Shown in pieces: positions 29,601 to 38,455 of a stretch of DNA of 64,000 bases (its first letter is position 1; each line of letters opens with the position of its first letter). Below the pieces are notes generated by a model that saw nothing but the letters and a program-made list of their open reading frames with translations, was not told the DNA's origin and did no database searches. Where the stretch lies: the NCBI GenBank assembly GCA_030407085.1, contig CM059584.1:105833001-105897000 (forward strand), written 5' to 3'. The translations under genes and the position numbers were made by a program. The stretch comes from Trichopria drosophilae. Its lineage: Eukaryota; Arthropoda; Insecta; Hymenoptera; Diapriidae.

Positions 29601-32600
29601 TTTACCTAATTATTCATATTACACGAATATTTTCTAATAGATTTAATAAATAATGTATATTATTGTTATTAAGTTTAGTAAGACGAAAAGGAGCGACTAT
29701 ACATAGCTTTTAAAAACGAATAGTATTAAATTATAACATATTTTAATTTAAGATCTTATTTGGGAGTTAACATGATAGATGTGGTAATGTTACTACTGAA
29801 ACAAACAAAATTATAATATGTAAAGATATGCCGCCAAGGGAATTTAAAGCCTGAAGGTGACAAAATTTAAGCCTTTCGTAAGAGACGGTCTTTATTTATT
29901 TGTTGTATAGGTTTATAATAGGGATGTTTATGCAATTACAAAAACAAGTTTTCGTCGTTTCAATCGGTTCTGATTATTTTATGATTTTAATTACTGGATA
30001 TGTTGGTAAAGTCCTGCGTATAACCTTATAGTTTTCAGTAGTGTGAGCCAAAACTAGTGAGACGAGTAATAATGGCAATATTTTTCTTTCTTGCATTAGT
30101 CTTTTTTCAAATATTTCCATAACATATTTTCGATTCCCAAAAATTGCAGTTAGTGATTTTTATTTATTTCCAATAACTCCCGGGAAATTCTTAATTAGCT
30201 TATTCGACTTTCTGAAAGAGTCCGTATATAGAAAATAGAATTGCACTTACAGAAATTTTGAAAAATTGATTCGGACATTTTTAATTTACAGATTTTAACG
30301 TGAATTTCAACCTTATCGACAGAATACTTTAGACCCCTCTAAATATTATAGTTTTTTAAATTGATTTCATAAATGCAGATGTCAATTTGCAAGAAACTCG
30401 TATAATTAAAAAAAAATACAGTGATATATGATTTTTATAAGTTTTTCTGACGACTGACTTGCGACTTCAAATAAGCCTGATGTTAGGCAGAATTTTCTCT
30501 AAAAATTGTTAAATACACTGTTGAAATAAATTCTAATTGCAAAATTGATGTATGATTTGAAATAAAGGACCACGTAAGAACCATAAAAATATTTATTTCT
30601 ATCTTTAAACACCATACAATTCTCAGACAAGGGATTTAAAATTTTTGTTTGACCACCAACTTGGGCTAATGAGTTAAAAAGAACAGCAAGAAAAATTTGA
30701 GAAAACTCAAAGAGAATTCCCAAAAAATATCTTAATGAATTGCACATGAGTTTTGTTTTATAATTAGAATTCTAGTATTTCTAATGTTGTCTTTCACGTA
30801 ATTCAATAAAGGACTTTATTGCAAAAACACAGCGGATATTATTGATAATACAATTTAAATTTTACATGCTTTTCTGGATGCAGATTGAAAATGTAAGTAA
30901 TACTGAATTCAAGAAATGAATATATATGTTTATGTAGGTGGAATCTATATTGACGAATAAACAAACAACCCTAGTAGATTCTTATATTATAAACTTTGTT
31001 TATTACTCGAACATATTGTTTGTATTATGCTAAAAAATAGGTAAAGACAACGTTTCTGACGAATTATTTTTTATGTTTATTATATAGCTATTCGTTAATA
31101 TTTTATAGTTTAATAGTAATAATTATTACTATGTGCAATATATTAATACACGTTTGCCCCACATTACACAGTCCTCACAAAAAAAATGTCCATATCCAGA
31201 TAGCAAAATAGGAAAGAGTTCAGAATGATTTCGAAATGTGCTCTTAAAGAAGTCCGATGTCCCACTTTCTGAAGGTTTTCTGAACATGAGTTCATAAAGA
31301 TATTATAATGATAAAACCCTAAGAAAATGGGAGATCTGACTTCTTTTAGAGCATATATTGGAATCATTCTGAACTCTCATTTATATTGTACGGGAAAATA
31401 CTTAAATTTAAACATAAACTTGGATAATTACGTTTTAAAGTCCAAATGTATTTTAGGGCGGTTTAACACGGTTTTTAGTCATTTTTAATGGGCGATAATT
31501 CGAAATCATTCTGAACTGTTTTTATGTTGTGTCTGGGTAGTGTTCCAAACAGTAAATCCCTTGAAATATAACGTGAAAATTATTAACATGTATTTGTCAC
31601 GTACAAAATGTAGTCGATTACGAAATAACATTTTGCACATTTTTCAGGTCAAGACAATTCAAAGGGCTCTGGCGTATTTTTCATACTGTACAAGATTTTC
31701 CTCATATTTTGGATATCATTCGGTTTAGGGTACATTGTTATGATAATGACCTTCATCGCACGAGGATATCGCAGTAAAAAAATTGCTCGAATAGAACACA
31801 AATTAGCTGCGAATCTCAAACACACGCAGAGTAAAATCTGGGACGAATTTATTAAAGATGTTTCCTTTGTCAGAAGAGTTTTCAACGAAATTCAGTTTTC
31901 TCGAGTGAAGGTAAGGCATAAAAATGTAGGTAATTGGCTGATTTATTTTTAAATTAATATAAATTATCTGAATCAATGTATGAATGAATCGTATACAATA
32001 GTTAACTAAACACTTTCGAAATTTTACTTTTATGACCACATATTTACATGAATTCATATGATAAGAAATAACTTTCTTTTTATGAATAAGAAAATAACTA
32101 TTATTCGTAATTTAGTTGTTTCAAAGTAATGAATATTATGCCGTTATTTCAAATAAATCTACTTTTCAAGGACTTTCTCCTTGAAAATAAAATGAAGATA
32201 TGTTGTGTTAAATATTTTTCACTCGGTTTTTTATTAAATCCCATAAATATACATAAGAAATTTATGAAATTTAACTATTTTGCGAATCTAAAGGTTATAA
32301 ATTTACCCATATTCAAATACATTGTTCATTTAAGATTCTCTTATTTTTATGCGTGAAACTTATTCGAAATTGTCTCCTTTTTTAGCGAGTTTACGTTGAT
32401 GAATATGACTATTACACACCACCGCCTCATTATTCAAGGAGCAACAGTTTTCCAAATCTGCGAGATCTAATTTATGGAGGCCTTGAAGTGACTGGACCAC
32501 CACGTCCTCGTCGTAGAGCAAATAGTGAAGTTGTTCCTTCTGTAAGTTTCAACGGACACTTTCTTCTTCATTTTTTTATCTACAGTAACGTCCATCATGA

Positions 32601-35575
32601 ACTAATCGGCCATCAAACATCATCGTGTTCGGTCATTATCATTTAACATCATCTTTCTAAATTCTCGATCACTATCTATAATTTGTCGTTATTCATCATC
32701 ATTATTTGTAATTATTAAACATTATTTGCCAGTATAATATTACCTCATTCTTTATCATTATATTTATATTGCCATAAAATCTAGGGTATTTTAGTGCTCC
32801 ATAGTTTATTGATCATTCAAACGAAATTTCTTGTTTGTAACTGCTTATTCCTTGATATCTTATAGAAGTATTTTAATATTACGAAGAAGAATCTACTAAA
32901 TGCATAATTTTACATTTATTAGGATGGTCATGTCGCACGTGTCGTATCCGAAACCGATCTTCAACGCATAGACAAGAATGCCACCTTCGCAGCACACGCT
33001 ATGGTTCAGCCAGCAGAGTTATTGGCTCGACTGGTCAGTGTCCTGGGATATATGCCACCATCTACATTAGAAGATGACGAAGTAACGGATGTTAAAGAAG
33101 GAGTTCAGGGTTTCAGTGACAAAGAAATCCTCTCCAGCGAAACACCAGATGGTCGAAAGAGTGACGCAAAGTGGATTATTGGTGATGAAAGTTTCAGCCC
33201 CTTACCCACTGGGTATCATCGTTCCCGCGCAAGCAGCGAAGTCAGGTTGAACAAAGCCGACGTATTTCAACCAGTTGAATGGACATGGTCAGGACCAGCT
33301 GCTTCCACCAAAATTCAGGAAATTATGAAAGCACGAAAAAGTTTACCGGCACCGCAACTGAAAAATGCTGCAAGGAAATCAAGATTCCCGTCATTTGCTC
33401 TTCCTCAATCATTCCAAAAGAATTTGATACCACGCTGGGTCCGGCAGTTGAATAGACCATCAACTTGCGAACGAAGAAGGAGTGCCTTATCCGTCAACGA
33501 TGTAGAAACTGTCAATCCAGATCCAGATTTTTCCTCTGACAACCAGAATCTCGATAGTGTCTTCGATGTCGATCCAAGGAGGCGATCTTATTCACGATCC
33601 TATTTTACTCATACCGGAGCTGGAACTCTGGCTGACGCTCATGATGGGGCGACGCTTCTGGAAGAAACGTCCCTGGCCGATTTCCTGCGGGCTTTGACCG
33701 CTTTGCACGCCAGAGTAGGAGCAGTGCCTGATGATTTAACGAAGGTCAAACCGCAGAGGAAGCTGGGAACTGCATCATTAACTCCACCAAAATTACCTAG
33801 CTTGTTTACCCTGTTTTCTCCGCAAGGCGATGCGGAGACCACTAGTCAAAGTAACCAAAATACCGTGACATCAGTACCGACATCGGGTAGGCGATTCTCT
33901 TTGAGAAATGTCGAAAATTCTGGTTCATCCACACCAAGTTACAGGAGGAAAGGCTCGGCAGCACAACCCATTCGACCTAGGAGATTCTCTTTGCGGCCCG
34001 TTGTTACTCCTACAGAAACACCTCCGCATTATTCGCCATCATTCTCTGTAGTAAGTATATTTAAATATAGACTTAAATGTTACAAGGACTGGTTTGAATT
34101 TCATGCTTTATCCGGTTAACAGTACCGTAACTGAAGGGTGTAAGATAAGATCGAGGGGTATTTCAGGGAAATGTGTCTTCGTTTGCTATATAATAGGATA
34201 ACGAATTTTCGTTGTATTATAAAGTAATCTATATATTATTTAACAGAGATCTCATCGAGTGGAAAGTCCTAGTCCGCCGCCATACTTCAATGATCCATTC
34301 GTTGCGGACTATCCACAAAAGCCTTTGGTCCAGATGGAAAGTGCACCTGGAGTCTCGTCGCCAATGGTGATTCCTCAATATTCCCGACGTTTTTCTCTTC
34401 GACCAGCAAAGATTGACGTACCACCAGCACCAGCAACACCGAAACCAGTGTCCATCATTCCTCAAGCGCCACTAAAGCCAGTTCCTCGCTGGAAAGGGGG
34501 ACTTCTGCAGAGACAATTGGGTCAAAAGAACATACAAAAACGAGTTCGTGCATTGAGTCTCAGTGACGTTTACTCTGATCCGTCGGAAAGAAATATTGGA
34601 ATAAGTCCACTGGCATTGGAGGGTAACGCCAGGACAATTACTACTCCAAGTGATACTTTGGATAGGATGTTCGGGAAACCTGGTCCATCCATGCAAAAGA
34701 CAGTGACTATCATCTCAAAAGACGTTGCTAAAGAACCCACTGAGACGAATCCGTTTAAGGAAATGAAAAGAAACTCGAAGGATGGCGCTCATATCCCACG
34801 GGTGTACCGAAGATATAATAGTGAAAGTCAGTCATCGACGAACACTAGTCCAGAGAACGATGCATCATTCCTCGACTTCGACAACACTATTGACCAATCT
34901 TCTCAGAATTATGATATTGATGACATGATGTGGGAACCATTGGAAAAGTTTGAACAAAATAAACACGAACCGTCCACCAGTGCGATGCCTGACATTGACA
35001 ATCCACCATCAAATGATGACCTTTTATCAACGATTATCCACGAATCAGACTCGGTTAGTCAGTCAAGAAAATCTTCTGAAGCATCGGACCAAAAAAGTGT
35101 TTCAAGTGATGCTGGTGTAGATCATCATCATAATGCTTCGAAACTTTCATCTAGACAATCAAGCGTGAGTGAAGTTAAAATTGACATCGACCCACCAGCT
35201 ACAAGTTCGACAACATCGTCAGATCCCATCAAAGAATTCAAATTTCTTGGGAGGAAGCCTTCGGCAACGTCCCAAAACAGTAGATATTCGGAATCTTCTG
35301 TGAGTCGGAAACCTTCGATTGTCAGCATCGAACCGTGGTGTGAATCGCACAGATCTGGAAATAGCAGAAAGATTTCTGCGATTTCCTCAACGTCATCGTG
35401 GCTGGGAAGCCGAAAAACTTCGAATCAAAGTGATAAACATTCAATAGACTCTGAATCACTAGCAGAAGTTAAAGTTGAAGTACCTCCAATCTCACGTTCA
35501 TCTCAATCACAATCATCAAATGATACTTTCCTTACTGCCGAAAGTTTATCTGAAGAATCATCAAATTCATCTTAA
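2464..35575 (+). CDS. Ork1: Open rectifier two-pore potassium channel, complete gene
   Basis: Seven coding exons join as 2464-2605, 27017-27193, 28239-28610, 31648-31910, 32386-32541, 32923-34050 and 34247-35575, about 1188 residues, with every GT-AG junction in phase. The product is a plasma-membrane K2P leak channel. TM1 lies near residues 5-25, followed by an extracellular cap loop with an NYT sequon at 79-81. Pore loop 1 carries TIGYGN (105-110), TM2 and TM3 follow, and pore loop 2 carries TIGFGD (222-227), then TM4. Two such subunits form one pore in this family. The start follows UTR and has no nearer in-frame alternative. Similarity to Drosophila dORK1 continues past the pore (IW..KDV and VSETDL segments), so I call this orthologue rather than another K2P. 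The roughly 920-residue cytoplasmic tail is serine-rich, with three RRFSLR motifs around serines 696, 726 and 796, likely basophilic kinase sites. dORK1 is known to be regulated by kinases; here that is inferred. Confidence 0.95.
2606..4735. other. Ork1 intron 1, proximal part
   Basis: AT-rich intron sequence. I see no coding potential, RNA gene or clear repeat structure in it. Confidence 0.7.
4740..6130. repeat. CpG-rich palindromic repeat cluster
   Basis: Blocks at about 4750-5000 and 5733-6130 stand out from the AT-rich intron by their CG dinucleotides and by short palindromes of the type GTAAAATTnnnnTTTACG. A segment at 4843-4861 (TCGGTAATTGCGCCCTTG) recurs inverted at 5734-5752, so the roughly 900 bases between may be a TIR element or two facing copies. 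Related blocks occur at 24.5 and 28.9 kb. The open frames here are not convincing genes. Confidence 0.5.
6640..6765. repeat. Short MITE
   Basis: The left arm GAAAATAGTTAATGGAATCA (from 6648) and the right arm ending TCCATTTACTATTTTC (to 6762) are inverted copies with few mismatches. A fragment of the right arm recurs near 13550-13571 (TTGTTCCATTAACTATTTTC), showing a dispersed family. Confidence 0.6.
7266..7345 (+). repeat. Half copy of a GGGACCGTCTATAAATTACG-type MITE
   Basis: This begins with the same terminus as the complete element at 13.69 kb, followed by the C-rich stretch typical of this repeat type, but has no matching intact second terminus. Only GATACGTAAT remains at the right. Confidence 0.55.
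10246..10533 (+). pseudogene. Unidentified 95-codon open frame
   Basis: An open frame from ATG to TAA with less skewed codons than the neighbouring intron and no low-complexity sequence. I do not recognise the protein. There is no splice context or neighbouring exon that would make it a gene; a decayed transposon-derived frame is equally likely. Confidence 0.2.
13120..13344 (-). pseudogene. Unidentified coding-like island on the minus strand
   Basis: About 200 bases of clearly higher GC content than the surrounding intron hold an uninterrupted 74-codon minus-strand frame with balanced codon use. Segments include RLGIRERVVKRLARFIDD and VEEWLGLSHTRSDTDIVDL. I cannot name the family. Possible splice sites flank it (acceptor ggttag before 13325, donor CCG|gtaata after 13124), which would make a 202-base internal exon. 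It could be an exon of a nested gene, a pseudogene or a captured fragment of foreign or transposon origin. No partner exon was found nearby. Confidence 0.4.
13694..13840. repeat. MITE with GTCTATAAATTACGTAA termini
   Basis: The left end GGGCCGTCTATAAATTACGT and the right end ACGTAATTTATGGAT are inverted copies. The interior has G-rich runs. No coding capacity. It is the same family as the half copy at 7.27 kb. Confidence 0.7.
16019..16162. repeat. MITE with AGTGAAAWTTGAGCCA termini
   Basis: The terminal 15 bases are inverted copies with one mismatch: AGTGAAAATTGAGCC on the left and GGCTCAAATTTCACT on the right. The interior repeats the words CACTC and AAGAGTGA in both orientations. About 144 bp, non-coding. 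Confidence 0.65.
16993..17167. repeat. Degenerate inverted-repeat element
   Basis: Arms around 17001-17043 and 17113-17160 pair imperfectly (GACTAAATATTTAGTAGTTTTT against AAAAACTACAAATTAGTC). It is an old MITE by appearance. Confidence 0.4.
19221..20046. repeat. Element with ~110-bp inverted arms
   Basis: The arms 19221-19339 and 19941-20046 are inverted copies at about 80 percent by eye, sharing GCAATAATCATTCCTA and GATTTTTCAGTCGA-like blocks. The roughly 600-base spacer shows no coding sequence. Likely a non-autonomous transposon or fold-back. Confidence 0.6.
20565..21104. repeat. Fold-back element with CAGAAACAGGACT arms
   Basis: The left end TTGGCCAGCAAAATT is followed by CCAGAAACAGGACT; the right end is its inverted counterpart AGTCCTGTTTCTGGATATTG then TTGGCC. 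A second internal word (GATATCCTAACCTTAAAGT) also recurs inverted near 20980. About 540 bp, non-coding. Confidence 0.7.
21954..22215. repeat. pogo/Tigger-type MITE flanked by TA
   Basis: Termini CAGTAGAATCCCG and GGGGCTCTACTG are inverted copies, and the element is directly flanked by TA on both sides (21952-21953 and 22216-22217). The start CAGTAGA and TA target are typical of pogo-like Tc1/mariner elements. Overlapping minus-strand open frames inside it are by-products. Confidence 0.75.
22923..23352. repeat. Two adjacent palindromic elements built of iterated ACCGACA words
   Basis: Unit 1 (22923-23124) runs from TTGGGTGCGG to CACTCACCCAA, and unit 2 (23153-23352) from TTGGGTGCGG to CCCTCACTCATTTAA. 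Each arm is itself a string of 11-15-base near-repeats (CAAAAAACCGACAGT and variants) and the opposite arm is the complement. The open frames on both strands are artefacts of this repetition. Confidence 0.8.
23353..27016. other. Ork1 intron 1, distal part
   Basis: An 81-codon open frame at 23989-24234 is preceded by a somewhat GC-richer stretch (23780-23990) but resembles nothing I know. A CpG-rich palindromic repeat lies at 24.54-24.71 kb. The 25.0-26.2 kb part has scattered short frames that could be a decayed transposon, not identifiable. The rest is featureless up to the exon 2 acceptor. Confidence 0.5.
24545..24715. repeat. GGCGTAAAAT palindromic repeat copy
   Basis: Begins GAGGGCGTAAAATGGAGTTT and contains a second GGCGTAAAATGATCATTTT block. 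It is related to the CpG-rich repeats at 4.7-6.1 and 28.9 kb. Confidence 0.45.
27017..27193 (+). CDS. Ork1: Ork1 coding exon 2: cap loop and first pore helix
   Basis: The acceptor is tttacag and the donor ATAG|gtaagt; 177 bases, phase 1 to 1. It encodes residues 48-107: the cap loop with a conserved-position cysteine (73), an NYT glycosylation sequon and the pore helix ending in TIG of the first selectivity filter. The filter is split across this intron, a common K2P intron position. Confidence 0.95.
27194..28238. other. Ork1 intron 2
   Basis: AT-rich intron of 1045 bases; nothing recognisable besides its splice sites. Confidence 0.7.
28239..28610 (+). CDS. Ork1: Ork1 coding exon 3: filter 1, TM2, TM3, filter 2
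   Basis: The acceptor is tatttag and the donor GCAG|gtttgt; 372 bases, phase 1 to 1. It begins with YGN of filter 1, then TM2 with the conserved GIPINGILL segment, a basic intracellular loop, TM3 (YLVPGFVMFIFFPAFLF) and pore loop 2 with TTIGFGDYV. Confidence 0.95.
28905..29075. repeat. GGGCGTAAAAT palindromic repeat in Ork1 intron 3
   Basis: Successive palindromic blocks (GGGCGTAAAATAAAG, CCGTAAAATTCGATTTTACG, GCGTAAAATTGGACTTCACG) give an unusually CpG-rich patch within the AT-rich intron. Same family as at 4.7-6.1 and 24.5 kb. The minus-strand frame over it is repeat-derived. Confidence 0.6.
30170..30345. repeat. Truncated fold-back copy (right half of the 36-38 kb family)
   Basis: Shares CTTACAGAAATTTTGAAAAA, the GATTCGGACATTTTTAATTTAC word and an ending ACTTTAGACCCCTC with the right arms of the complete elements at 36.0-36.4 and 37.6-37.9 kb. 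The left arm is missing. Confidence 0.5.
31190..31540. repeat. Fold-back element in Ork1 intron 3
   Basis: Contains inverted arms with AGTTCAGAATGATTTCGAAA and TTCGAAATCATTCTGAACT, and a roughly 115-base tail (GGGAAAATACTTAAATTT onward). The whole unit recurs in opposite orientation at 38120-38455, some 7 kb away beyond the end of the gene. Confidence 0.7.
31648..31910 (+). CDS. Ork1: Ork1 coding exon 4: TM4 and proximal C terminus
   Basis: The acceptor is tttttcag and the donor GAAG|gtaagg; 263 bases, phase 1 to 0. It encodes TM4 (FLIFWISFGLGYIVMIMTF) and the basic post-TM4 segment (RSKKIARIEHKLAANLK) that in K2P channels couples cytoplasmic signals to gating. Confidence 0.94.
31911..32385. 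other. Ork1 intron 4
   Basis: AT-rich, 475 bases. The frame running on from exon 4 and the antisense frame are not coding. Confidence 0.7.
32386..32541 (+). CDS. Ork1: Ork1 coding exon 5: cytoplasmic tail
   Basis: The acceptor is cctttttttag and the donor TCT|gtaagt; 156 bases, phase 0 to 0. It is tyrosine- and proline-rich at first (YDYYTPPPHYSRSNS), then has a basic RPRRRANS stretch resembling a kinase site. The similarity to the corresponding dORK1 tail (RSNS.P.L) supports continuity. Confidence 0.92.
32542..32922. other. Ork1 intron 5
   Basis: 381 bases with loosely repeated CATCATTAT words (about 32595-32765). Nothing else seen. Confidence 0.65.
32923..34050 (+). CDS. Ork1: Ork1 coding exon 6: cytoplasmic tail
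   Basis: The acceptor is atttattag and the donor GTA|gtaagt; 1128 bases, phase 0 to 0. It starts with a block conserved with dORK1 (VSETDLQRIDKNATF, AELLARLVSVLG, GFSDKEIL) and continues into serine- and arginine-rich low-complexity sequence. It carries the first two RRFSLR motifs (serines 696 and 726). Base composition is far more GC-rich than the surrounding introns. Confidence 0.94.
34247..35575 (+). CDS. Ork1: Ork1 coding exon 7: C-terminal tail and stop
   Basis: The acceptor is tatttaacag; 1329 bases from phase 0 to the TAA at 35573-35575. It is rich in serine, proline and acidic residues and presumably disordered. It carries the third RRFSLR motif (serine 796) and many SRKxS-type sites in the last third. 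An AATAAA hexamer overlaps the stop codon (35574-35579); the true polyadenylation site is probably further downstream but is not obvious. Confidence 0.92.
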   Translation, partial: RSHRVESPSPPPYFNDPFVADYPQKPLVQMESAPGVSSPMVIPQYSRRFSLRPAKIDVPPAPATPKPVSIIPQAPLKPVPRWKGGLLQRQLGQKNIQKRVRALSLSDVYSDPSERNIGISPLALEGNARTITTPSDTLDRMFGKPGPSMQKTVTIISKDVAKEPTETNPFKEMKRNSKDGAHIPRVYRRYNSESQSSTNTSPENDASFLDFDNTIDQSSQNYDIDDMMWEPLEKFEQNKHEPSTSAMPDIDNPPSNDDLLSTIIHESDSVSQSRKSSEASDQKSVSSDAGVDHHHNASKLSSRQSSVSEVKIDIDPPATSSTTSSDPIKEFKFLGRKPSATSQNSRYSESSVSRKPSIVSIEPWCESHRSGNSRKISAISSTSSWLGSRKTSNQSDKHSIDSESLAEVKVEVPPISRSSQSQSSNDTFLTAESLSEESSNSS

Positions 35576-36009
35576 TAAAAACTGTAAATGTTTTAGTATT
35601 TTACCTAGTGAAAGATCTCAAAACAAGATATCGATTCACTATAGTTTGCTAGGATAATCATTGCCATAAAGTATTTTGATCGTATTAGTTAACTATAATT
35701 TTAAGTCTTTTTTAAGTTTTAATATGGATCGGATAATAATTATCCTTCAAGTAGAAATTTAAATATCCTGTTTACAACCAGAAAACCTATTGTCTTTCAA
35801 TAGATCTTCAATATGGTCAGGGTAATATCTGGAAGTAATTTTTTTATCAGTCATTTTGAGGTTAGTTACGAATATTTAAATTTCAACTAGAAGTTCCACA
35901 ACCAAATGTACAATTTTTGTTTACTTTAGTATTCTATTTTGGCTTTTAAAATTAATGAAAAAAGTATTGCATAATTTATTTTCGAAAATGAGTTTTGGAA
36001 AGTGTATTT
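35576..36009 (+). other. Ork1: Ork1 3' UTR region
   Basis: AT-rich sequence after the stop codon; it presumably contains the 3' end of the transcript. The only clear AATAAA overlaps the stop codon. The repeat-dense region begins at about 36010. Confidence 0.45.
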
Positions 36010-36391
36010 GGAAAGGGGGCTCTAAAGAGCTCGGCCGATAAGGCAGGAATTTACGACAAAAATCGAAAATTAAAAATGTCTTAATTGATTTTTCAAAATT
36101 CGGGCTCTATAAGGGCAATTCTAATTATTGTAGACGTTTTCTGAGAAAATACCAAAGACCTTAATTCAGAATTGATCGAGAATTTTCGGAAATAAATGAT
36201 TTTTATTTATTTCTGAAAATTCTTGGTCAGTTCTTAATTAATATCTTAGGTATTTTTTAGGAATCCGTCTATATTAATTAGAATCACCCTTACAGAACCC
36301 GAATTTTAAAACTTTTATTCAGTCATTTTTAATTTACGTTTTTTTGTGAAACTTCCTACCTTACCGGCGAACTTTAGAACCTCCTTAAGGG
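36010..36391. repeat. Fold-back element, family A copy 1
   Basis: The left arm (GGGGGCTCTAAAGAGCTCGG, then GATAAGG) and the right arm (CCTTACCGGCGAACTTTAGA, then ACCTCCTTAAGGG) are inverted copies. The inner words TTCGGGCTCTATAAGGGCAA and CCCTTACAGAACCCGAAT and the centre TTCGGAAATAAATG pair as well. Non-coding. Confidence 0.75.
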
Positions 36392-36659
36392 ACACGAATG
36401 AAACACGGCATTTATTTGTAAACTATTGCATACTTTGTTACACAAAGTGTATCGAATGACAAAAAATTAGAGACGTAGAGTTTGCGAAAATTTTGAACTT
36501 TGATGGTTCAAAAATATGTTTAAATATTAACAATTATTTGCTTATTGCGGTTGGATAGACGAGATACGCCCAAACAAAAAGCTTCGTGTAATAGTACTTA
36601 GCGCAAAAAATTAGGTTTACGTAGCGAGAATTTTTTACAAAAAAAAAACCTTTCAATGC

Positions 36660-36901
36660 ATTTTAAATTATTAGTATCCGTATGTCAGAATTTTCACTAA
36701 AAACCATAAATAATAAATGACTCAATCGATTTTTCAAAATTCGACCTTTGTAAGGGCAATTTATATTACTGTATAAACGGTTTCATAGAAAATACCTAAT
36801 AAATTAATTGAGAACTGACCGAGAAGTTTCGGAAATAATTAAAAATCACTTATTTCCGAAAATACTCGGTCAGTTTTCAATTAATATCTTTGGAATTAAC
36901 C
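36660..36901. repeat. Fold-back element, family A copy 2 (truncated)
   Basis: Shares the internal segments of copy 1 (GATTTTTCAAAATTCG, AAGGGCAATTTATATTACTG and the central inverted TTTCGGAAATAATT). It lacks the right terminus and abuts a different TIR element at 36902. Confidence 0.6.
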
Positions 36902-37580
36902 CCTTAATGGGAGGGTACACCCAAAAATTCAGCTCTATGAACTACAACTTTATAATATTTGAAAAAATTATTTCTTTAAAAGTGTAAACAATTTTTTTTC
37001 CCATAAACAATTTATTTTTTTCGAAAAAAATTGAATTTTTTAAAATCTATCCATAATTATTTAGGAAATGTATTTTTACATTCACCATAATTTTTGGAAT
37101 TTTTGAAATTAATGTAGAAAAATGTAGACTCATTTTTTCGAAAAAATAAATTGATTTCGCGCTTATACGTAGGTGTCGGAAAAATTATTTCTAGAGCAAT
37201 TTTTAACGTGAAATTTAGTGGTACTAGAATAAAGAATGTAAACATTGTTTTTGACCATTAAAAAACTTGTTTTCTTCTAGAACAAAATTATTTTTTCGAA
37301 AAAAAAATGGAATATTTTAAAATCTATCCATAATTATTTAGAAAATGTGTTTTTATGTTCACTCTAATTTTTTTTAATTTTTAAATTAATGTAGAAAAAT
37401 GTAGAAGCATTTTTTCCAAATCGAAACTTTTTTTCGCCCTAAAATTGTCGGGACAAGGATTACTTTTCCACTTTTTATTTTTACGCTACTATATTCCTCG
37501 TCAAAAAATACTACGAAAATATTTTTTTTTAATTTTTTAAAGGTGTATTTCGCAGAGCTGATGTGTACCCTCGCCTTAAG
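36902..37580. repeat. TIR element with CCTTAAKGSGAGGGTACAC ends
   Basis: The left end CCTTAATGGGAGGGTACACC and the right end GGTGTATTTCGCAGAGCTGA then TGTACCCTCGCCTTAAGG are inverted copies. The interior is AT-rich with two near-identical halves (TTAAAATCTATCCATAATTA at about 37038 and again at about 37317). No transposase. It lies directly between two family A copies. Confidence 0.7.
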
Positions 37581-37922
37581 GGGGCTCTAAAGTGATCCGA
37601 CGGTAAGGTAGTAAGTTTCAATAAAAAGCGAAATTTAAAGATATCTGAATAACATTTTTTAAATTCAGGCTCTGTAAAGGCTGTTCTGATGATTGCAAAC
37701 GGTTTCGTAGTAAAGTAAAATACTTATTTCCGAAAATTCTTGGTCAGTTATCAATTAATTTCTTTGATATTTTCTAGGATACCGTTTAAAGTAATTGGAA
37801 TCACCCATACAAAGCCCGAATTTTGAAAAATCGATTCAGTAATTTTTTATTTACGATTTTTAGTGAAAATCTCTTACCTTATCGGCGGAGCACTTTAGAA
37901 TCCCTCGAACCCCCTTAAGGGA
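37578..37922. repeat. Fold-back element, family A copy 3
   Basis: Complete copy: AAGGGGGCTCTAAAGTGATC on the left and GCACTTTAGAATCCC, then CCCCCTTAAGGG, on the right, with the same inner words as copy 1. Confidence 0.75.
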
Positions 37923-38119
37923 TTGCGAAAGTTGCTCTGTTGATAACGACCTAACCTAAAATATTTAAATCAAACAAATACTAAATGTATTTTCAAGTTC
38001 AAAACGTGGTTTTTCTAAATGTACGACAAATTTCAGCTAAATTGGTTCACAACTTTCAGAACTGTGCACAAATTTATAAGAACAAGAATTCGAAAAGTAA
38101 AAATGTAATTTCAATGTTA

Positions 38120-38455
38120 TTCTTTCGAATTATTGCCAATTAAAAATTACTAAAAACCGTGTAAAACCGCCCTAAAATAGATTTGGACTTTAAAACGTGT
38201 ATTATCTAAGTTTATGCTTAAATTTGAGTATTTTCCCAAACAGCAAAATTAAAGAGAGTTCAGAATGATTTCGAAATGTTCTCTAAAAGAAGTCAGATGT
38301 CTCGCTTTCCCAGGGTTTTCTGAATATAATGTCATTATGAGATCTTTATGAACTTATGCTCAGAAAACCCGAAAAACTGGGAAATCTGATTTCTTTTAGA
38401 GCACATTTCGAAATCATTTTGAACTATTTTCTATTTTGCTGTTTGGGTTGAGATA
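38120..38455. repeat. Fold-back element, inverted copy of the 31.2-kb element
   Basis: Begins ATTATTGCCAATTAAAAATT, runs through ACCGTGTAAAACCGCCCTAA and TTTGGACTTTAAAACGTG, then a fold-back with AGTTCAGAATGATTTCGAAA and its complement, ending TATTTTGCTGTTTGGG. The whole unit is the reverse complement of 31190-31510 with scattered differences. Confidence 0.75.

Larger units (their letters stand above)
28611..31647. other. Ork1 intron 3
   Basis: Intron of 3037 bases holding the three repeat elements listed separately. No additional exon was recognised. Confidence 0.65.

Noticed and set aside
33639..35328. Minus-strand open frames within Ork1 exons 6 and 7
   Set aside because: Antisense shadows of the serine-rich tail.
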